Source: Staphylococcus capitis subsp. capitis (GTDB lineage: Bacteria; Bacillota; Bacilli; Staphylococcales; Staphylococcaceae). Taken from it: DNA of 64,000 bases. This document shows, piece after piece, positions 28,034 to 35,471 of this stretch. The position numbers and the translations under genes are program-made. Position 1 is the first letter of the stretch, and the number at the start of each line of letters is the position of its first letter. Under the pieces are notes generated by a model. The model saw only the letters and a list, made by a program, of their open reading frames with translations. It was not told where the DNA came from and made no database searches. Location of the stretch: the NCBI RefSeq assembly GCF_040739495.1, contig NZ_CP145263.1, positions 558,001-622,000 on the forward strand, in the 5' to 3' direction.

Positions 28034-29212
28034 ATGACCGAGTTGCATAAAATTGCTTATATAGAGGAATGGAAAGGTCATTATGGTCAAAATATTTTAG
28101 CAGGTATACTCATGGCATTAGCACTATTACCAGTCGCTATTGCTTTTTCTTTTATAGTACATATTAAGCCAACGTTAGGACTGATGAGTTGTGGTTTAAT
28201 GATGTGTCTCATTTCTTTGTTCGGTAAAAGGTTAGCAATGGTTTCAGGACCAAGTAGTGGTATTTCTATCATAGGTGGGCCTTTAGTAGAACAATATGGG
28301 GTTCATTATTTGGCTCTTGCAACCATACTCATGGGAATGATTTTATTTATATATGGTTTATGCCATATTGATAAAATATTAAAACTCATACCTAATACTG
28401 TTGTTATGGGGTTTATGAACGCCTTGGGACTTCTATTATTGTGGACACAAATGAAGTATATATTTGGTATCTCAATAGCAACTTATGTGGTAAGTGCACT
28501 CACTTTTATAATTATTTTTATTTCATCTAGAACAATTAAAGTAATTCCGGCACCGCTGATTACTATTATCGTATTAACATTTGCGACATGGCTTATTCAT
28601 CCGAATTTGCAATACGTACATGATATGGCGGATATACACTTTTCAATGCCATCGATTCATATACCTCAAGAAATGTTTGAACTGAGTGCTTTCTTCATTG
28701 CTTTAAAATATGCTTTCACAATGTCCATTATTTCAGTAATCCAAACTAACTTAACAAATGATATGATGAATATGATTTCACAACATCCAACTAATAAAGA
28801 CAGAGAGATTGTAGGACAAGGATTATCAAATATTATCGTTGGTTTATTCGGAGGATATGGTTCAAGCGGTTTAGTTGGACAATCGAAATTTAATTATCGT
28901 ATGGGAGCAAGAACACGAGTAGCTACGCTCACTACCGGTATTTTCTTATTATTATGTGTGTTCGTCTTAGGACAACTTGTTGGTTTAATACCGATGGTGG
29001 TACTCGCTTCGGTACTCATTACTATTTCTTTTAATACCTTTGATAGACGCACTTTTCAACATATTAAAGGTGCACCAGTTAAACGTGGATTGGTTATGGG
29101 ATTAACGATGATTTTAATTTTAATTACTAATAATTTAGCTATTGGAGTTATTGCAGGCACGTTATTTTACTACATTTTACGCTTATTTTTTAAAAAAGAA
29201 GGGACTGAATAG
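28034..29212 (+). CDS. SulP family transporter lacking a STAS domain
   Basis: 392 aa. The membrane domain of SulP (SLC26-like) anion or dicarboxylate transporters is recognisable from the N-terminal ILAGILMALALLPVAIAFSF, the pore-lining GKRLAMVSGPSSGISII, and the late signature GQGLSNIIVGLFGGYGSSGL with QSKFNYRMGARTRVATLT. About 12 helices are present. The protein ends at FFKKEGTE, so the usual C-terminal cytoplasmic STAS domain is missing. RBS AAAAGGGG precedes ATG 28034. It lies 3 bp before the broken amidohydrolase gene, so the two formed an operon; the substrate may be an organic anion tied to that enzyme, which is inference. Confidence 0.8.
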   Translation: MTELHKIAYIEEWKGHYGQNILAGILMALALLPVAIAFSFIVHIKPTLGLMSCGLMMCLISLFGKRLAMVSGPSSGISIIGGPLVEQYGVHYLALATILMGMILFIYGLCHIDKILKLIPNTVVMGFMNALGLLLLWTQMKYIFGISIATYVVSALTFIIIFISSRTIKVIPAPLITIIVLTFATWLIHPNLQYVHDMADIHFSMPSIHIPQEMFELSAFFIALKYAFTMSIISVIQTNLTNDMMNMISQHPTNKDREIVGQGLSNIIVGLFGGYGSSGLVGQSKFNYRMGARTRVATLTTGIFLLLCVFVLGQLVGLIPMVVLASVLITISFNTFDRRTFQHIKGAPVKRGLVMGLTMILILITNNLAIGVIAGTLFYYILRLFFKKEGTE

Positions 29213-29215
29213 CTT

Positions 29216-30337
29216 ATGCCAAATTATTCAGATTATGTTAATTGGAGACGTACATTTCATCAATTCCCAGAGCTTTCTGATAAAGAGTATGAAACTACAA
29301 AGCGACTTAAACGTATACTTGAAAGTTTTGATATAACCATTTTAGATGTACCTTTAGAAACGGGTTTAGTGGCTGAAATAGGTAGAGGTGAACCGGTGAT
29401 TGCAGTAAGAACTGATATTGATGCATTACCGATAAACTAACAAGTTGTGCACGAGTTTACATCTACAAATGAAGGAGTAATGCATGCATGTGGTCATGAC
29501 ATCCATATGGCAAGTATTTTAGGCGTAGCAACTCAACTTAAAGAGCTTGAAAACGAATTAAGTGGACGAGTGAGAATATTGTTTCAAGCTTCTGAAGAAT
29601 TAGGTCATGGTGCAATTAGGTTAAGTGAAACTGGAGTACTTAAGAACGTTAAAGCAGTCTTAGGTTTTCATAATTATCCTTCACTAGACATTGGTGAATT
29701 CGCGATTAAAAGTGGTGTAATCACTTCCGCTGTAGATCGTTTTGAGTTTCATATTCAAGGAAAAGGTGCTCATGCAGCGAAACCAGAACAAGGAAATGAC
29801 CCGGTCATTGTAGTAGGTCAACTGATTAACAGCCTACAATCTATTGTGAGTCGTAATTTATCAGCATTTGATAGTGCGGTCGTTACGATAGGGGAAGTGT
29901 CATGTGGGAATACATGGAATGTCATCGCTGATCAAGCTTATATTCAAGGTACTGTTCGTTCATTTGATTCTAAAAAACGTCAACTTATAAAGCAACGTAT
30001 GAAAGAAATTTCAGATGGGTTATCTCTAGTATTTAATGTAGATATTAAATTCGAATATACACAATTACCGGGTGCTGTCGTAAATGATTAAACACTTACC
30101 CAACAAGCAATTGAAGCAGCTAAGGAAGTAGGTTACAACGTTCAAATGATGGAAGAACCACTAACGATTGGTGAAGATTTCTCAGGTTATACGAAAGATT
30201 ACCCCGGTGTCTTTGCTATCATTGGCTCCAATAGTGAATATGATTTGCATCATCCTAAATATGACCCAGACGAACGTATTTTAGAGAAAGTACCAACGTA
30301 TTTTGTAACGCTCGTTAAAAAATTATTGAATGGTTAA
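29216..30337 (+). pseudogene. M20 family amidohydrolase/peptidase with two in-frame stop codons
   Basis: A single reading frame runs from ATG 29216 to TAA 30337 but is broken by TAA at 29438-29440 and TAA at 30089-30091; no frameshift is needed. The segments are, in order: WRRTFHQFPELSDKEYET and AVRTDIDALPIN; then VMHACGHDIHMASILG (metal His), LFQASEELGHGAI (catalytic Glu-Glu), FHNYPSLDIGEFAI, the dimerisation domain with GKGAHAAKPEQGNDP, ITIGEVSCGN-like VTIGEVSCGNTWNVI; and last GEDFSGYTKDYPGVFAIIGS. The first stop falls where the family has Glu (DALPxxE), so GAA to TAA is likely. Such enzymes deacetylate or deacylate amino acids. It is probably non-functional. Confidence 0.88.
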
Positions 30338-30406
30338 TCTATACGGCAATAGTTGCCATGTAGCTATTTAAAGTGCTATTGAATTCATTTTCAGAGATAA
30401 AATGAT

Positions 30407-30433
30407 GATTAAAATATGCTTTATGATGGGTAA
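30407..30433 (+). promoter_or_regulatory. Candidate sigma-B promoter of the SDR gene
   Basis: GATTAA (30407-30412) and GGGTAA (30428-30433) with a 15-bp spacer approximate the staphylococcal sigma-B consensus GTTTAA-N12-15-GGGTAT, 33 bp upstream of the SDR start. Related SDR proteins of Bacillus belong to the general stress regulon. Confidence 0.4.
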
Positions 30434-30465
30434 ATAATATTAAATCTTAAATATGGAGATGATGA

Positions 30466-31350
30466 ATGATGTCAGCACAAGATCCTAGAAATAAATTTAA
30501 AACGTCTGATTATGAACAACAAGAGCAAGAGTTACCAGGTCTACAATCGAAAATGACACCTCAACCTGATTGTGGTGAAACATCTTACAAAGGTCATGAG
30601 AGATTAAAAGGCTATAAGATGTTAGTGACTGGAGGAGATTCAGCAATTGGACGCGCAGCTGCAATCGCTTATGCAAAAGAAGGCGCAGATGTGGCTATTA
30701 ACTATTTACCGAGTGAAGAAGACGACGCACAAGAAGTAAAACAAGTGATTGAGGATGCTGGTCAGAAAGCTATTCTAATTCCTGGGGATTTAAGGGATGA
30801 ACAGTTTAACTATGATATGGTAGAAACGGCTTATAATGAGTTAGGCGGTTTAGATAATGTAACGTTAGTTGCCGGCCATCAACAATATCATGATGATATT
30901 CACGGATTTAATACTGAAGCTTTCGCAGAGACGTTTGAAACGAATGTATATCCAGTATTCTGGACAGTTCAAAAAGCGTTAGAATATTTAAAACCTGGCG
31001 CATCAATTACGACGACGTCTTCCGTTCAAGGATATAATCCGAGTCCAATTTTACATGATTACGCAGCTTCTAAAGCAGCAATTATTTCATTAACGAAAAG
31101 TTTCTCTGAAGAACTTGGTGCGAAAGGTATTCGAGTGAATTGTGTTGCTCCTGGGCCATTCTGGTCACCGCTTCAAATTACTGGAGGTCAACCTCAAAGT
31201 GCAATTCCTACATTTGGACAACAAACGCCACTGGGTCGTGCCGGTCAACCAGTTGAATTATCAGGTACTTACGTTTTACTTGCTTCAGAAGATTCAAGTT
31301 ATACTACTGGCCAAGTCTTTGGTGTAACAGGTGGTATGCAAATCGACTAA
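30466..31350 (+). CDS. SDR family oxidoreductase (general-stress type)
   Basis: 294 aa. This is the extended short-chain dehydrogenase type with a ~45-residue polar N-terminal extension (DPRNKFKTSDYEQQEQELPG, PQPDCGETSYKGHERLKGYK) as in Bacillus YhdF/YdaD-like proteins. Rossmann motif VTGGDSAIGRAAAIAYAKEG; Asp/acidic loop DLRDEQFN; catalytic Ser in TTTSSVQGY and Tyr-Lys in YAASKAAI; then RVNCVAPGPFWSPLQ. It should use NAD(P)H on an unknown carbonyl or alcohol. Start ATG 30466 (30469 is equally possible), with GGAG at 30455. Monocistronic, possibly sigma-B controlled. Confidence 0.9.
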   Translation: MMSAQDPRNKFKTSDYEQQEQELPGLQSKMTPQPDCGETSYKGHERLKGYKMLVTGGDSAIGRAAAIAYAKEGADVAINYLPSEEDDAQEVKQVIEDAGQKAILIPGDLRDEQFNYDMVETAYNELGGLDNVTLVAGHQQYHDDIHGFNTEAFAETFETNVYPVFWTVQKALEYLKPGASITTTSSVQGYNPSPILHDYAASKAAIISLTKSFSEELGAKGIRVNCVAPGPFWSPLQITGGQPQSAIPTFGQQTPLGRAGQPVELSGTYVLLASEDSSYTTGQVFGVTGGMQID

Positions 31351-31400
31351 CAATTGATTTACTTTTAATAGGCAAATTATATATTGATTATTTTAAGGTG

Positions 31401-31430
31401 ATGGGGACTCGACTGAGTTCCCATTTTTTA
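31401..31430 (+). terminator. Rho-independent terminator
   Basis: ATGGGGACTC pairs with GAGTTCCCAT (one G-U pair) across a GACT loop, followed by six T. It ends the SDR gene. Confidence 0.85.
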
Positions 31431-31539
31431 GTGTGAGAGTAGAAAGTTTGCACCATATTAAATGGTGATTTGATAATAGTTGAAGCTTTCATGTAAGATG
31501 TATGTGATTGGTGAAATATAGAATAAAGGTGATTATAAA

Positions 31540-32130
31540 ATGAAGAATTTTTTAATCAGATGGTTACCTAATATCTTAATTGCTTTAGCTTTACCGTCAC
31601 TAATATTGTGCCATCATAATCTAATAGTAATATTAGCTATAGCTGTGATTATTTGTACATATATTTCTGCAGTTAATGTTTATTTAGTTAACGAGAATGT
31701 AAAAAAAGGTATAACTTGGTTTAATCCTATGATTGATTATATTTTAGCAATTGTTTCTGCACTTGCTTATTTTGGAATGTTCAGTTGGATTATTACACAA
31801 CCTTTTTCAAATGTTACGATGCTACTAATCATTATTTGTTCTGGAAGTATTGCTTACGTCCTTGAAGTGAAGCTTAAAATTAGTCAAGCAAAAAATGGTA
31901 AATTTCTTCATGGCGACGAAATAAGTGAATATAAAATTGTATCGGTTAGAACTGAAAAAATTTTCAAAAGGGTATCTTTATGTTTAACAATTATAAGCAT
32001 TTTACTCATATTTATAAGTCTTTATTTGAAATGGTGGATTGTTTTTGGTGTAGCTATTGTGTTATTGATTATTGTTGCTTTAGCAATCACGATTTATGAG
32101 AAATTTTTCACTACACAGATTGAAGAATAA
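31540..32130 (+). CDS. Polytopic membrane protein of unknown function
   Basis: 196 aa; family not recognised. Six hydrophobic segments: IRWLPNILIALALPSLILCH, IVILAIAVIICTYISAVNVYL, MIDYILAIVSALAYFGMFSW, NVTMLLIIICSGSIAYVLE, VSLCLTIISILLIFISLYLK and WIVFGVAIVLLIIVALAI. A charged loop of ~35 residues (LKISQAKNGKFLHGDEISEY) lies between helices 4 and 5. RBS AAGGTGATT precedes ATG 31540. It stands alone between the SDR gene and the SAM riboswitch; no regulatory clue was found. Confidence 0.65.
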   Translation: MKNFLIRWLPNILIALALPSLILCHHNLIVILAIAVIICTYISAVNVYLVNENVKKGITWFNPMIDYILAIVSALAYFGMFSWIITQPFSNVTMLLIIICSGSIAYVLEVKLKISQAKNGKFLHGDEISEYKIVSVRTEKIFKRVSLCLTIISILLIFISLYLKWWIVFGVAIVLLIIVALAITIYEKFFTTQIEE

Positions 32131-32203
32131 TTTTAAAATACAATAAACTTTATGTATTGACGTGTCTATAATTATCTTGTAACGTTAGACACAATTCGAA
32201 TAA

Positions 32204-32297
32204 CTTATCGAGAGAAGTGGAGGGACTGGCCCTAGGAAGCTTCGGCAACATTTTATCATGTGCCAATTCCAGTAACCGCTAAGGTTAGAAGATAAGC
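32204..32297 (+). promoter_or_regulatory. SAM-I riboswitch (S-box) aptamer
   Basis: P1 is CTTATC (32204-32209) with GATAAG (32291-32296). The conserved core is present: GAGAAGTGGAGGGACTGGCC, then GCTTCGGCAAC (P2/P3 junction) and GTGCCAATTCCAGTAACC, with GTTAGAAGATAAG closing the structure. These are the invariant S-box positions. It binds S-adenosylmethionine and in this orientation should cause premature termination of the NhaC-family gene at 32494 when SAM is plentiful. The terminator is at 32416-32474. An unusual ~118-nt insert lies between aptamer and terminator. Confidence 0.95.
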
Positions 32298-32415
32298 TGA
32301 AATGCTATGCCAACAGAGTATAAATGGTGAAATAACATATCTTTTAATCACTTGTTGGTATGAGTTGACTCTATTGATACACACTTGGGTTAGTTTTCAA
32401 ATAAAGTCACTTGCC

Positions 32416-32474
32416 GGAGCGGAATGAAGAAATGATTCATTGAGAATGAAATTTCTGTTTCGCTCCTATTTTTA
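32416..32474 (+). terminator. Attenuator terminator of the S-box leader
   Basis: GGAGCG (from 32416) pairs with CGCTCC (32461-32466), and inner AGAAAT/ATTTCT and TTCATT/GAATGA elements extend the stem, followed by T residues, 20 bp before the start codon. It is the predicted OFF structure. Confidence 0.8.
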
Positions 32475-32493
32475 TGGAAAGTAGGTCAAATTT

Positions 32494-33795
32494 ATGGAGA
32501 AAGTAAAGAAAGGTAACGCGTGGGCCCTGTTCCCATTACTCCTATTTGTATTACTCTTTTTAGGTGTAGGAATTATTTCAGGAGATTTTACAACTATGCC
32601 TTTAAATGTTGCAATTACAATTACAGTAATCGTTGCCTTACTTATGAATAGAAAAGAATCTTTTGCCAAGAAGGTAGAAGTATTTACTAAAGGTGCTGGA
32701 CATTCGAACATTATCTTGATGATGTTAATTTTTATCTTGGCAGGTGCGTTTTCAACTACTGCTGAAAAAATGGGTGGTGTTACCTCAACTGTTAATTTAG
32801 GTTTATCATTGATTCCTCAAAATTTAATCATTGTAGGCCTATTTGTTATTTGTATGTTCGTGTCTATTTCGATGGGGACATCAGTTGGGACTGTTGCAGC
32901 GATAGCCCCAGTAGGATTTGGATTCGCACAAGCAACACATGTGCCCGCAGCTTTAGCTATGGCTACGGTAGTCGGTGGTGCAATGTTTGGTGATAATCTG
33001 TCAATGATTTCGGACACTACCATTGCTGCAGTAAGAACTCAAAAGACTAAGATGAATGACAAGTTTAGAGTTAATTTTAAAATCGTTTTACCAGGTGCTA
33101 TTTTAACGATTATAATTTTATTTTTCTTAACGAATGGTATTTCAATCGATCATGCCAAAAGTTATGATTATAACTTAATTAAAGTTATTCCATATTTATT
33201 AGTACTGATACTCGCACTTGTAGGTGTAAACGTCATCATTGTACTCATTGGTGGTACAGCCTTAGCAGGTTTAATAGGATTGATTGATGGTTCCTTTGGT
33301 TGGAAAGGACTTCTCAGTGCCGTATCTAAAGGTATAATTGGAATGGAAGATATTGCAATGATAGCATTACTGATTGGTGGCCTTGTAGGTATCATTCAAC
33401 ATAATGGTGGCATAGATTGGTTACTACAGTTTGTACGTGCTAGAGTTAAATCTAAACGTGGTGCAGAAATAGGTATTGCCAGTTTAGTAAGTGCCGCGGA
33501 TATATCTACTGCTAATAATACAATTTCTATTATTATGGCAGGACCTTTAGCCAAGAACATTGCTGATGAGTATGATGTCGATCCACGTAAGTCAGCTAGT
33601 ATATTAGATATATTCGGAGGATGTTTCCAAGGGTTACTCCCATATAGTCCTCAAGTTATTTCAGCAGCTGGTGTTGCTGGTATTTCTCCTTTCTTACTTG
33701 TTCCATATAGTATCTATCCAATTTTATTAGGAATCTGTGGTTTAGTGGCTATTATTTTGAGAGTCCCTCGTTTAAAAGATAAACCTCAAAAATAA
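32494..33795 (+). CDS. NhaC-family transporter under SAM riboswitch, probable methionine transporter (MetT-like)
   Basis: 433 aa, about 11-12 helices. It belongs to the NhaC/ion-transporter superfamily: GAGHSNIILMMLIFILAGAF, VSISMGTSVGTVAAIAPVG and GGAMFGDNLSMISDTTIAAV, where the GDNLSxISDTT motif is the family signature. The second half mirrors this with SAADISTANNTISIIMAGPL. Most NhaC proteins are called Na+/H+ antiporters, but an S-box in front is the known mark of MetT, an NhaC-type protein proposed by comparative genomics as a methionine transporter. Methionine uptake is therefore the more likely role. ATG 32494 with AGTAGG upstream. Monocistronic. Confidence 0.85.
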   Translation: MEKVKKGNAWALFPLLLFVLLFLGVGIISGDFTTMPLNVAITITVIVALLMNRKESFAKKVEVFTKGAGHSNIILMMLIFILAGAFSTTAEKMGGVTSTVNLGLSLIPQNLIIVGLFVICMFVSISMGTSVGTVAAIAPVGFGFAQATHVPAALAMATVVGGAMFGDNLSMISDTTIAAVRTQKTKMNDKFRVNFKIVLPGAILTIIILFFLTNGISIDHAKSYDYNLIKVIPYLLVLILALVGVNVIIVLIGGTALAGLIGLIDGSFGWKGLLSAVSKGIIGMEDIAMIALLIGGLVGIIQHNGGIDWLLQFVRARVKSKRGAEIGIASLVSAADISTANNTISIIMAGPLAKNIADEYDVDPRKSASILDIFGGCFQGLLPYSPQVISAAGVAGISPFLLVPYSIYPILLGICGLVAIILRVPRLKDKPQK

Positions 33796-33803
33796 ATATA
33801 AAT

Positions 33804-33842
33804 TAAAAGGAAGCTACTCATTTAGATTTTAGCTTCCTTTTA
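33804..33842 (+). terminator. Rho-independent terminator
   Basis: AAAAGGAAGCT (33805-33815) pairs with AGCTTCCTTTT (33831-33841), ending the NhaC-family gene. Confidence 0.85.
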
Positions 33843-33922
33843 ACTTTTTCAGAGCTTTCAGAGTTTGTGACATAGCTTAAATACGTTAAAATAGAAATAA
33901 GAGTGAAAGTAGGTGAAAGAGA

Positions 33923-34435
33923 GTGGCAAAATATAATGTAGAGAATGAACACGTAGAAATCGACATCGAACGTTTACTAAAATTTACTCCAGAAGTTGTT
34001 TATGAAGCATGGACAAAAGTGGAGATTCTTAAACAATGGTTCATGACAACACCACGTACAAATAAGACTTTTGAAGCGGATGTCCAAGAAGGCGGTACAT
34101 ATCGTATAGTAGATAGTAGAAATGGGAAGCAAAATGTTATCGAAGGTAAATACGAAGAGCTTGTAATGGATGAATACATTAAAATGACAATAGGTATGCC
34201 TGGTTTAAGCGCCGAAGAGGATGTCATAGAAGTAGAATTCTTTGAACGTGAAAATGGTGGTACTCAAATGTTGTTTTACTACCGCTCATTAGTTGAAAAG
34301 GAAAGACGTTTAACTGCGTTGGAGTACAAACAGAAGAAGAAAGAATATCATGATTCAACTGCGCATGGTTTTGAATTAATGATTGATCAAATGCAACATA
34401 TATTAGAAGAACTAGAAGAACAACAGCATAATTAA
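33923..34435 (+). CDS. SRPBCC (AHSA1-like) domain protein
   Basis: 170 aa. The START/Bet v1 fold of the Aha1 C-terminal type: IERLLKFTPEVVYEAWTKVE is followed by LKQWFMTTPRTNKTFEADVQ, EGGTYRI, VIEGKYEELVMDEYIKMT, EVEFFERENGGTQMLFYY and a long C-terminal helix STAHGFELMIDQMQHILEEL. Such stand-alone proteins bind small hydrophobic ligands in a deep cavity; the ligand is unknown. The start is GTG 33923 with AGGTG 7 bases upstream; no ATG is available. Soluble, cytoplasmic, single-gene unit. Confidence 0.85.
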   Translation: MAKYNVENEHVEIDIERLLKFTPEVVYEAWTKVEILKQWFMTTPRTNKTFEADVQEGGTYRIVDSRNGKQNVIEGKYEELVMDEYIKMTIGMPGLSAEEDVIEVEFFERENGGTQMLFYYRSLVEKERRLTALEYKQKKKEYHDSTAHGFELMIDQMQHILEELEEQQHN

Positions 34436-34439
34436 AAAC

Positions 34440-34496
34440 AATCGCAAGCATTAAATGAGTAGCCTCTGGGTGTTACAAATAATGCTTGCGATTTTA
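34440..34496. terminator. Bidirectional Rho-independent terminator
   Basis: AATCGCAAGCATT (34440-34452) pairs with AATGCTTGCGATT (34481-34493) around a 28-base loop, between convergent genes. Confidence 0.8.
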
Positions 34497-34497
34497 T

Positions 34498-35259
34498 TTA
34501 TAATAATTCATTTTTTTCTTTACGTTCATTATATTTTCTTAAAAGTGTTTCAAAAAAGATATGGTAACTAATAAAGCTTGAATAATCGGTACCGTCATTT
34601 AAATAAAATGTATTACTTGATACATATATATTATAGTTTGCTTGTTGAGCGAGTGAGTTATCTTTCATCGTTGTTACTGAGATAAAATATTTCTGTCTTA
34701 ATTGAAGAAGCTGTGTAACTTCGGTCAATTGATATGTCTCGCCAGATAATGAAATAATAAAGAATAAATCCTCTGGAACAGTTTTATTTAACACCATTTT
34801 TAATTCATGAACATCATGTAGGATTATAATGTTTTTATGCATTGTAAGTAAAATACGTTGTGCTTCTTCAGCCACATTCATTTGAGCGCGTCCTGTTCCG
34901 TAAAGATAAATCGTAGTGGCTTCATGCATTTTATTCGTTAATAATTGATAATCAATGCGATCTAAATAACTAAAGGTATTTGCTATTTCTTGTTTAAATT
35001 GTTCCATTGAATCAGAAGGAAGCTGATTCTTTTTTTCATTTTCAAATTTCAAAAATGATTTAAAATCACTGTAGCCATCAAATCCTAGTTTACGTGTGAA
35101 ACGGTGGATAGTGGCATTTGATGCATGCGTATGTACAGCTAAATCTTGAATTTTCATATTTTTACATTCTTCTATATGTGTATTAACATAACTTGCGATT
35201 TGTATATCATTATCATTCAATTTATCGAAATGAGTGTTCACACGTTCATCTAGTATCAT
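34498..35259 (-). CDS. RpiR family regulator of the adjacent PTS gene
   Basis: 253 aa. The N-terminal RpiR helix-turn-helix (IQDLAVHTHASNATIHRFTR, KLGFDGYSDFKSFLKFE) is followed by a SIS sugar-phosphate-binding domain from about residue 105 (TTIYLYGTGRAQMNVAEEAQ, LFFIISLSGETYQLTEVTQL, FISVTTMKDNSLAQQANYNI). The STxR/SLSGET loop binds the sugar phosphate. It is divergent from the alpha-glucoside-type PTS gene at 35472, so it probably senses the phosphorylated sugar and controls that gene. ATG 35259 has GAGGTG upstream. Confidence 0.88.
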   Translation of the reverse strand: MILDERVNTHFDKLNDNDIQIASYVNTHIEECKNMKIQDLAVHTHASNATIHRFTRKLGFDGYSDFKSFLKFENEKKNQLPSDSMEQFKQEIANTFSYLDRIDYQLLTNKMHEATTIYLYGTGRAQMNVAEEAQRILLTMHKNIIILHDVHELKMVLNKTVPEDLFFIISLSGETYQLTEVTQLLQLRQKYFISVTTMKDNSLAQQANYNIYVSSNTFYLNDGTDYSSFISYHIFFETLLRKYNERKEKNELL

Positions 35260-35359
35260 TTAAGCACCTCATTATTTTGCATGAAAAAATTTCCGTTCAA
35301 TGAAAATATAATCTGATTATACAAAATAGTTTCAAAATGCGTCAACGTCGTTGTTATTA

Positions 35360-35373
35360 TGTAAGCGTTTACT
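35360..35373. promoter_or_regulatory. cre site (CcpA) upstream of the PTS gene
   Basis: TGTAAGCGTTTACT matches TGNNARCGNWWWCA at 13 of 14 positions and is nearly palindromic. It lies ~100 bp upstream of the PTS start, between it and rpiR, as expected for catabolite repression. Confidence 0.65.
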
Positions 35374-35471
35374 ATATATTGAAATTAACTTATTTAGAGA
35401 TACTAACACTTACTAACAAACATATAAGTAAATGATAGTGTGAAATAAATTGGGATGTGGAGGTTTTAATT

